Origin: an uncultured Verrucomicrobiota bacterium
GTDB lineage: Bacteria > Verrucomicrobiota > Verrucomicrobiia > Palsa-1439
Assembly: GCA_903825695.1 (NCBI GenBank)
Contig: CAIKBP010000087.1
Location: 1-9,384 of the forward strand
Length of the DNA: 9,384 nt
Reading direction: 5' to 3'
The notes below the pieces were generated by a model. It was not told where the DNA came from. It ran no database searches and worked only from the letters and a program-made list of their open reading frames with translations. Position 1 is the first letter of the stretch. The number at the start of each line of letters is the position of its first letter. Positions 5,585 to 9,384 of the stretch are shown here, piece by piece. The position numbers were made by a program, and so were the translations under genes.

Positions 5585-7262
5585 GGTTGAGTCCTCGCTC
5601 GGCTCGCGGGTCATCGTCATCTCGCGGGACAAGGACCGTCGGCTCACCGATATTCTTCGCCGTGAGCACCTGCCGCTGAACACCCGCTGCGGCCAGCGCG
5701 GGCTTTGTGACGGTTGCGTCGTGGAATTGATTGCCGGTAATCTGGTTCGAGTCGCTACCGGTGAAATGATTCAGGTGGGTGATCTCCGCCAACTGGCGGA
5801 TCAGTCTACCGACTTGAAACCTGTCTCCATCCATGGCTGCGAATTCCGGTTGGGCGACACCGCATATGTCAGGATTCGCATTCCGTCCCGCTCGTTGCTC
5901 GCACAGGAACCGCAAATCGTCACCGAATTCCGCACGGAAATCCCGCGCGCCCACGACCCGCTATGGCAGGCCGCCGCCGTACCGCCTGCAAAAATCAAGA
6001 AAGGTGAGCCGCCGCATGATCGGGCGTTCGGTGCGGCGATTGATGTGGGCACAACCACCGTGGCCGCGTTGTTAGTGGACTTGCGCAACGGACAAATCGT
6101 CGGTCGCGCCTCGGATTTCAACAAACAGATGCATTTTGGTGACGATGTTGCCACGCGCATCAGTCTGTGCACTTCCGATCCGACGATGCTCAGACAGTTG
6201 CAGGACGCTGTGCTCAACCAAACCATCGCGCCGTTGCTCGCGGAAATGCTGCGTCAGGCGAACGCGACTGCCGATCATTTGACCTGTCTCGCGGTGACTG
6301 GCAATACCATCATGCTCCATCTACTGGCGGGCGTTGACCCCTCGCCGATGGGCGTTTATCCGTTTACTCCCGGATTTCTGGATCATCGCGTTATCCAACT
6401 TCCGGTGTTCGGCGACGCCACAGTTCATCTTTTCCCAGGCGCTGCGGCCTACATCGGCGCTGATTTGACCGCCGGCATCTTCTCCAGCGGGCTGGTGTAT
6501 GACGACGGGCCAAGTCTGTTGGTGGACGTGGGCACGAATGGTGAGATCATCCTCAAAAAGGGTGACCATCTGCTCGGCTGTGCGACCGCCGCCGGGCCAG
6601 CGTTCGAAGGCGCGGGACTGACTGATGGCGTCCGTGCCACCGAAGGCGCCATCGAACGTATGCATTTCAGGAAGAAACCGTTTGCCGTGCACGCCGATGT
6701 AATTGGCGATGCGACGCCGATCGGTCTATGTGGCTCTGCATATATCGATTTCCTTGCCGAAGGACGAAAGATCGGGCTGTTAACGACTACGGGCCGGTTT
6801 GATCGTGCCCGCGTAGCAGACGCTTCCGCTTGGTCGACAAAAAAAGATTCCGGTCTCGCGCTTCGTGTCGCGCGCGGTCAAGGCAAGCGCGACATCGTCG
6901 TCTCAGAAACCGACATCGCGCATCTTCTACAATCAAAAGCAGCCATCGCAGCCGGCATTTTGACCTTGCTGCAACGGGACGGTCTCACGCCCAAGCAAAT
7001 CAAGAAAGTCTATCTCGCGGGCGGGTTCGGGATGCACCTAAATGTCAGGAACGCCATCGGCTGCGGGTTGCTGCCCGGTTTCAATGTCAAGCAGGTCGAA
7101 GTTGTCGGCAACACCTCGCTGGCGGGCGCATATCTAGGCCTGCTCGATCGCGGCGCGCTCGACGAGATCACCCGCATCGCAAAAAAGATCGAGGTTGTCG
7201 AACTGAACCTCGACCCCGGTTTCGAATCCCGCTACATCGACCAACTCAGTCTGCCGTGTTGA
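5562..7262 (+). CDS. RACo/RamA-like ATP-dependent reductive activator of corrinoid proteins ([2Fe-2S] + ASKHA, DUF4445)
   Basis: The 566-residue cytoplasmic protein has an N-terminal plant-type ferredoxin domain (about 3-105) with cluster ligands Cys43, Cys49, Cys52 (TRCGQRGLCDGC, CX5CX2C) and a fourth Cys93. An ASKHA ATPase domain follows from about 155, with the phosphate-1 motif AIDVGTTTVAALLVD, a second phosphate loop SLLVDVGTNGEI (about 322-333), and the adenosine-motif region YLAGGFGMHLNVRNAIG near the C-terminus. Proteins of this build (RACo of Wood-Ljungdahl organisms, activators of O-demethylases) use ATP to drive one-electron reduction of Co(II) to Co(I) in corrinoid proteins. The likely client here is the corrinoid protein encoded at 1371-2006. 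About 50 residues separate the ferredoxin and ATPase domains, fewer than the linker plus middle domain of the characterised RACo (total about 630 residues), so part of that region appears reduced. Confidence 0.9.
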   Translation: MSQSIRLEVESSLGSRVIVISRDKDRRLTDILRREHLPLNTRCGQRGLCDGCVVELIAGNLVRVATGEMIQVGDLRQLADQSTDLKPVSIHGCEFRLGDTAYVRIRIPSRSLLAQEPQIVTEFRTEIPRAHDPLWQAAAVPPAKIKKGEPPHDRAFGAAIDVGTTTVAALLVDLRNGQIVGRASDFNKQMHFGDDVATRISLCTSDPTMLRQLQDAVLNQTIAPLLAEMLRQANATADHLTCLAVTGNTIMLHLLAGVDPSPMGVYPFTPGFLDHRVIQLPVFGDATVHLFPGAAAYIGADLTAGIFSSGLVYDDGPSLLVDVGTNGEIILKKGDHLLGCATAAGPAFEGAGLTDGVRATEGAIERMHFRKKPFAVHADVIGDATPIGLCGSAYIDFLAEGRKIGLLTTTGRFDRARVADASAWSTKKDSGLALRVARGQGKRDIVVSETDIAHLLQSKAAIAAGILTLLQRDGLTPKQIKKVYLAGGFGMHLNVRNAIGCGLLPGFNVKQVEVVGNTSLAGAYLGLLDRGALDEITRIAKKIEVVELNLDPGFESRYIDQLSLPC

Positions 7263-7361
7263 GTGCATTGCATGGCGTGTTACCCGAATCAGAATTTGGG
7301 GCAACGCGCCCTTCACATTTGATGGTGCGTTTAGCAAATACCGGTTCATGCCCGTCGCCAA

Positions 7362-7417
7362 CCCCGACCTAGGAGTCGGGGTAAACTTCATGTTCACCAA
7401 CCTCGAGTCGGGTAAAC
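7362..7417 (+). repeat. Inverted repeat plus direct repeat cluster
   Basis: CCCCGAC (7362-7368) and GTCGGGG (7375-7381) form a perfect 7-bp stem with a 6-base loop CTAGGA. The right arm is part of GAGTCGGGGTAAAC (7373-7386), which recurs with one G fewer as GAGTCGGGTAAAC at 7405-7417, 32 bp on. A hairpin arm repeated downstream is typical of REP-like or decayed dispersed elements. It could also act as a transcript 3' end stabiliser for the DUF1638/RACo-like pair. No T-tract follows. Confidence 0.5.
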
Positions 7418-7420
7418 CTC

Positions 7421-7446
7421 GCGTTCTTCGTGCGCTTCGTGGTGAA
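7421..7446 (+). repeat. 9-base-period tract (CTTCGTG repeats), possible dispersed repeat remnant
   Basis: Within the tract, CTTCGTG recurs 9 bases apart and runs into GTGAA. Its reverse complement reads TTCACCACGAAGCGCACGAA, resembling the TTCACCACGAAGG-type noncoding repeat that I recall from intergenic regions of many unrelated bacteria. The resemblance to that class is from memory; the periodicity is directly visible. Confidence 0.4.
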
Positions 7447-7521
7447 TACTTTGCGTGAGACTGCCGACTGTTAATTTCACGCTTGCATCTTTTCAGGCCG
7501 TGAACACACTCGCGCATATCA

Positions 7522-7890
7522 ATGGCTTGGAAACGAAAAGTCTCGGGCGGAATTCTCGCAGTGATCGGCTACGTGCTCTCGCCGTTGTCGTGGTGGAACG
7601 ATCTATTTGTGAACCTTCCGCTTGCGCTGGTTTTCGCATGGCTGGTCAGCCTTTTTTACAGGCCGGCGTTTGAGGCCAGCGTGATTGTCGGCTATTGGCT
7701 GACGAACGTGCTCGGATTCGTGCTCATGCATAAAGGGGCAGAGAAGGTTCTGTCCACAAGAGACCAGAAGTATTCCGGCCGCGATTTCCTGAGGGACGTG
7801 GGAATCTCACTGCTCTATACCGCTTTGATCGCGATCCTCCTGAAACTGAAAATCCTCCAGCCAATCCAGAGTTACTTCAGAAATTCGTAG
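7522..7890 (+). CDS. Small four-helix membrane protein of unknown function
   Basis: The 122-residue product is mostly hydrophobic, with likely membrane segments at about 8-26, 31-46, 52-70 and 92-110, and Lys/Arg-rich loops (KRK near the N-terminus, KVLSTRDQKYSGRD at 75-88). There is no signal peptide cleavage motif and no catalytic motif, and I do not recognise a family. The start is the first ATG of the frame; it has no clear ribosome binding site. It sits alone between the repeat-bearing gap and the larE promoter, 67 nt before larE, and nothing ties it to either side. Coding is supported by the consistent hydrophobic pattern with charged loops and by lack of a competing frame. Confidence 0.65.
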   Translation: MAWKRKVSGGILAVIGYVLSPLSWWNDLFVNLPLALVFAWLVSLFYRPAFEASVIVGYWLTNVLGFVLMHKGAEKVLSTRDQKYSGRDFLRDVGISLLYTALIAILLKLKILQPIQSYFRNS

Positions 7891-7922
7891 TTTTACCGTT
7901 CGTGAACTGTGGGGCCATCGCT

Positions 7923-7951
7923 TTGACACCCCGGTAATTCCACGATACTAT
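7923..7951 (+). promoter_or_regulatory. Sigma70-type promoter for larE, implying a leaderless transcript
   Basis: TTGACA (7923-7928, perfect -35) and TACTAT (7946-7951, 4 of 6 to TATAAT) are separated by exactly 17 nt. Transcription would be expected about 7 nt past the -10, at or within a base or two of the GTG start at 7958. No Shine-Dalgarno precedes that GTG, which agrees with leaderless initiation. GGGG (7911-7914) and CCCC (7929-7932) flank the -35 and might form an operator, which is weak. Confidence 0.6.
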
Positions 7952-7957
7952 CCGTGC

Positions 7958-8779
7958 GTGGACGCAAAGTTCGATCAACTCAAAACTCTTTTGCGCGGGT
8001 GCGGACGGACGCTCGTCGCGTATTCCGGCGGTGTGGACAGCACGTTTCTGGCGAAGGTCACGATGGATACGCTCGGTGAGCAGATGTTGGCGGTGATAGC
8101 CGACACGCCGAGTCTGCCACGTCGGGAATTGACCCAAGCGCTGGCGTTGGCAGAACAATTTCATATTCCTGTGAGAATCATCAAGACCAACGAGATGGCC
8201 GATGCTCGGTACACTAACAACCCGGCTGAGCGGTGTTATTTCTGCAAGAGCGAGTTGTTCGGCAAACTGGTCGCATTGGCGCAGGCCGAAGGTTGGCAAA
8301 CGATTGTGTACGGCGAGAATGCCAGTGATTCGAGCGATTTTCGTCCCGGCGCACAAGCGGCCGCGGAATGCGGGGCGCGTGCGCCGTTGCGGGAAGTTGG
8401 ATTGACGAAGGCGGAAATCCGGGCGCTATCGAAGAAACTCGGGTTGCCTACTGCAGATAAACCGCAGATGGCATGTTTGTCGTCTCGGATTCCGTACGGC
8501 GAGCCGGTGACGGTCGAAACGTTGGCAAAGATCGAGGCGGCGGAGAATGTGTTGCGCGACGCGGATTTCCGCGACGTCAGAGTGCGGCATCATGGCGACA
8601 TGGCGCGGATCGAAGTCGGCAGAGAGGAAATGCCGCGGTTCTTCCGGAACGGACTGCGCGAATCGGTCGTTGAAGCATTGAAGAAGCTTGGTTACAGGTA
8701 TGTGACGCTGGATTTAAGGGGCTTTCGCAGCGGCAGCAGCAACGAGGTCCTGACGAAGAAGAAAGGAAAGGTATCGTGA
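7958..8779 (+). CDS. larE: LarE, ATP-dependent sulfur transferase of nickel-pincer cofactor synthesis
   Basis: The 273-residue product is of normal LarE length. An N-terminal PP-loop adenylation domain carries SGGVDST (23-29). Sulfur-transfer signatures follow: ERCYFCKSELF (Cys93, Cys96), YGENASD (118-124), and KPQMACLSSRIPYGE (Cys173, aligned with the sacrificial cysteine of Lactobacillus LarE). LarE adenylates pyridinium dinucleotide acid and inserts sulfur, making the nickel-pincer nucleotide of LarA lactate racemase and relatives. Having CxxC plus the third cysteine places it with LarEs that use a [4Fe-4S] cluster rather than sacrificing their own cysteine sulfur (family knowledge). LarB and LarC are not in the window. 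The GTG start is chosen because the protein then begins at the usual distance from the PP-loop; there is no ribosome binding site. Its stop overlaps the next gene by 4 nt. Confidence 0.9.
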   Translation: MDAKFDQLKTLLRGCGRTLVAYSGGVDSTFLAKVTMDTLGEQMLAVIADTPSLPRRELTQALALAEQFHIPVRIIKTNEMADARYTNNPAERCYFCKSELFGKLVALAQAEGWQTIVYGENASDSSDFRPGAQAAAECGARAPLREVGLTKAEIRALSKKLGLPTADKPQMACLSSRIPYGEPVTVETLAKIEAAENVLRDADFRDVRVRHHGDMARIEVGREEMPRFFRNGLRESVVEALKKLGYRYVTLDLRGFRSGSSNEVLTKKKGKVS

Positions 8780-9144
8780 AACGGGTACAGGTATTTTCGG
8801 TGGTCATTTGGTTCGCGTGGCTGGCACTCTGGGGCACAGGTTGCGGGTGTCCACCCTCCACCAGTCGGCGGCCCCCCAAACAACAAGCGACCAACGCGGC
8901 GAAGATGAGCGCGGATAAGAAAGCAGAATGTGAACAGCAGCTTCAGCAGGCTGAAGAACAAATTCAGGATCTGACGAATGAACTCAGAGTAACGTCTTTA
9001 GAGTTGGAACAAGAACAGACCAAGACGGACGCATTGCTCGAGGAGAACCAGAGCCTAAACGAACAATTGCAGATCACCATGGAGCGGCTTAAAGAACCCG
9101 AACAGAAACCGGGCCAGACAGAGAAGACTCCACGGATGCCATGA
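8776..9144 (+). CDS. Small coiled-coil protein with lipoprotein-like N-terminus
   Basis: The 122-residue product starts at GTG 8776 within a GTGA overlap with larE, supported by a GAAAGGAAAGG purine tract upstream. Residues 1-22 look like an export signal (KR, then a VVIWFAWLALWG core) ending at Cys23. The lipobox is poor (Gly at -3), so lipid attachment is plausible but not certain; Cys25 follows. A Pro/Arg linker (26-40) leads to a Gln/Glu-rich helix (about 44-108) with heptad spacing typical of a coiled coil, and a charged, proline-rich tail. I cannot name a family. Position between larE and thiG, overlapping both, indicates co-expression, but an envelope coiled-coil protein has no obvious part in sulfur chemistry. 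Confidence 0.75.
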   Translation: MKRVQVFSVVIWFAWLALWGTGCGCPPSTSRRPPKQQATNAAKMSADKKAECEQQLQQAEEQIQDLTNELRVTSLELEQEQTKTDALLEENQSLNEQLQITMERLKEPEQKPGQTEKTPRMP

Positions 9145-9384
9145 CCGCTCAAGCGTCAACGTTCAGTATCGCAGGGCGCGAGTTCCGCTCGCGGCTGATC
9201 ATGGGCACGGGCAAGTTTGTCTCGGGTGAACTCATGGCAGCCGCCATTGCGGCCAGCGGAGCCGAGATTGTCACGGTCGCACTGCGCCGCGCCGATCTTT
9301 CAGGACATCAGGACAAGTTTGCCAATATCCTCGGTTTCATCGACACGAAGAAATACCTCTTATTGCCAAACACCAGCGGCGCGC
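9141..9384 (+). CDS. thiG: Thiazole synthase ThiG, N-terminal part (cut by right edge)
   Basis: ATG 9141 overlaps the previous stop as ATGA, and 81 codons are visible. ThiG landmarks appear in order: FSIAGREFRSRLIMGTGKF (8-26), ASGAEIVTVALRR (38-50), FIDTKKYLLLPNTSGA (66-81). ThiG is a TIM-barrel enzyme that joins 1-deoxy-D-xylulose 5-phosphate, dehydroglycine and sulfur from the ThiS thiocarboxylate into the thiazole phosphate of thiamine. The active-site lysine lies beyond the edge. No thiS, thiO or thiH precedes it, which is unusual since thiS commonly does; it could follow. Translation is probably coupled to the upstream gene, as there is no separate ribosome binding site. Confidence 0.93.
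   Translation, partial: MTAQASTFSIAGREFRSRLIMGTGKFVSGELMAAAIAASGAEIVTVALRRADLSGHQDKFANILGFIDTKKYLLLPNTSGA

Larger units (their letters stand above)
7263..7521 (+). other. Intergenic gap with repeats, no gene seen
   Basis: No credible open frame, tRNA or structured RNA is seen between the RACo-like stop and the membrane-protein start. The middle holds a perfect 7-bp hairpin, a near-exact direct repeat and a 9-base-period tract (listed separately). No run of T follows the hairpin, so a classical intrinsic terminator for the upstream pair is not evident. I found no convincing promoter for the next gene. Confidence 0.6.

Noticed and set aside
5451..5954. 167-codon minus-strand frame across the DUF1638/RACo-like junction
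   Set aside because: It lies opposite well-supported ferredoxin-domain coding sequence and has no recognisable motif.
1..9384. tRNA or rRNA genes, CRISPR arrays, insertion sequences
   Set aside because: No cloverleaf-like segments, regularly spaced repeats, transposase motifs or terminal inverted repeats were seen on reading both strands; weak or highly diverged examples could be missed without computation.

Overview
The window (roughly 55-60% GC by eye, dense coding, GTG starts, stop/start overlaps) looks like a chromosomal piece of a Gram-negative bacterium. A Lectin_like-domain papain protease, a DUF6580 membrane protein, coiled-coil lipoprotein and MetF/MetV-type reductase together make the PVC group (Verrucomicrobiota, Lentisphaerota, Planctomycetota) the most likely source. 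That placement is inference; there is no rRNA or other marker here.

Left part (1-2600, all minus strand): a compact run of three genes read leftward. It begins with a DUF6580 integral membrane protein, followed 12 nt later by a corrinoid (B12-binding) methyl-carrier protein, then 70 nt later by a 5,10-methylenetetrahydrofolate reductase with the start of a MetV-type C-terminal domain, which runs off the left edge. A 218-bp divergent intergenic region (2601-2818) holds a plausible promoter and strong ribosome binding site for the leftward genes. On the other strand it holds an odd start region for the next gene.

Middle (2819-4711, plus): a secreted papain-family cysteine protease with a lectin-like domain and an uncharacterised C-terminal domain. 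Its GC is visibly lower than that of its neighbours, and it separates the two halves of what otherwise reads as one corrinoid locus. From 4820 to 7262 (plus) a DUF1638 protein overlaps by 23 nt an ASKHA/[2Fe-2S] protein related to RACo/RamA, the ATP-dependent reductive activators of corrinoid proteins.

Right part (7263-9384, plus): a 259-nt gap with inverted and direct repeats, a small four-helix membrane protein of unknown function, then a tight run of larE (sulfur transferase of nickel-pincer cofactor synthesis), a coiled-coil lipoprotein-like protein and thiG (thiazole synthase, cut by the right edge). The last three genes overlap by 4 nt each. larE has a good sigma70-type promoter placed so that transcription would begin at or next to its GTG start.

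Working model: the corrinoid protein carries a methyl group between an unseen methyltransferase (probably beyond the left edge) and tetrahydrofolate. The MetF-type enzyme links methyl-THF to methylene-THF. The RACo-like protein, perhaps with DUF1638, re-reduces inactive Co(II) corrinoid. No methyltransferase gene is in the window, so substrate and direction cannot be stated.
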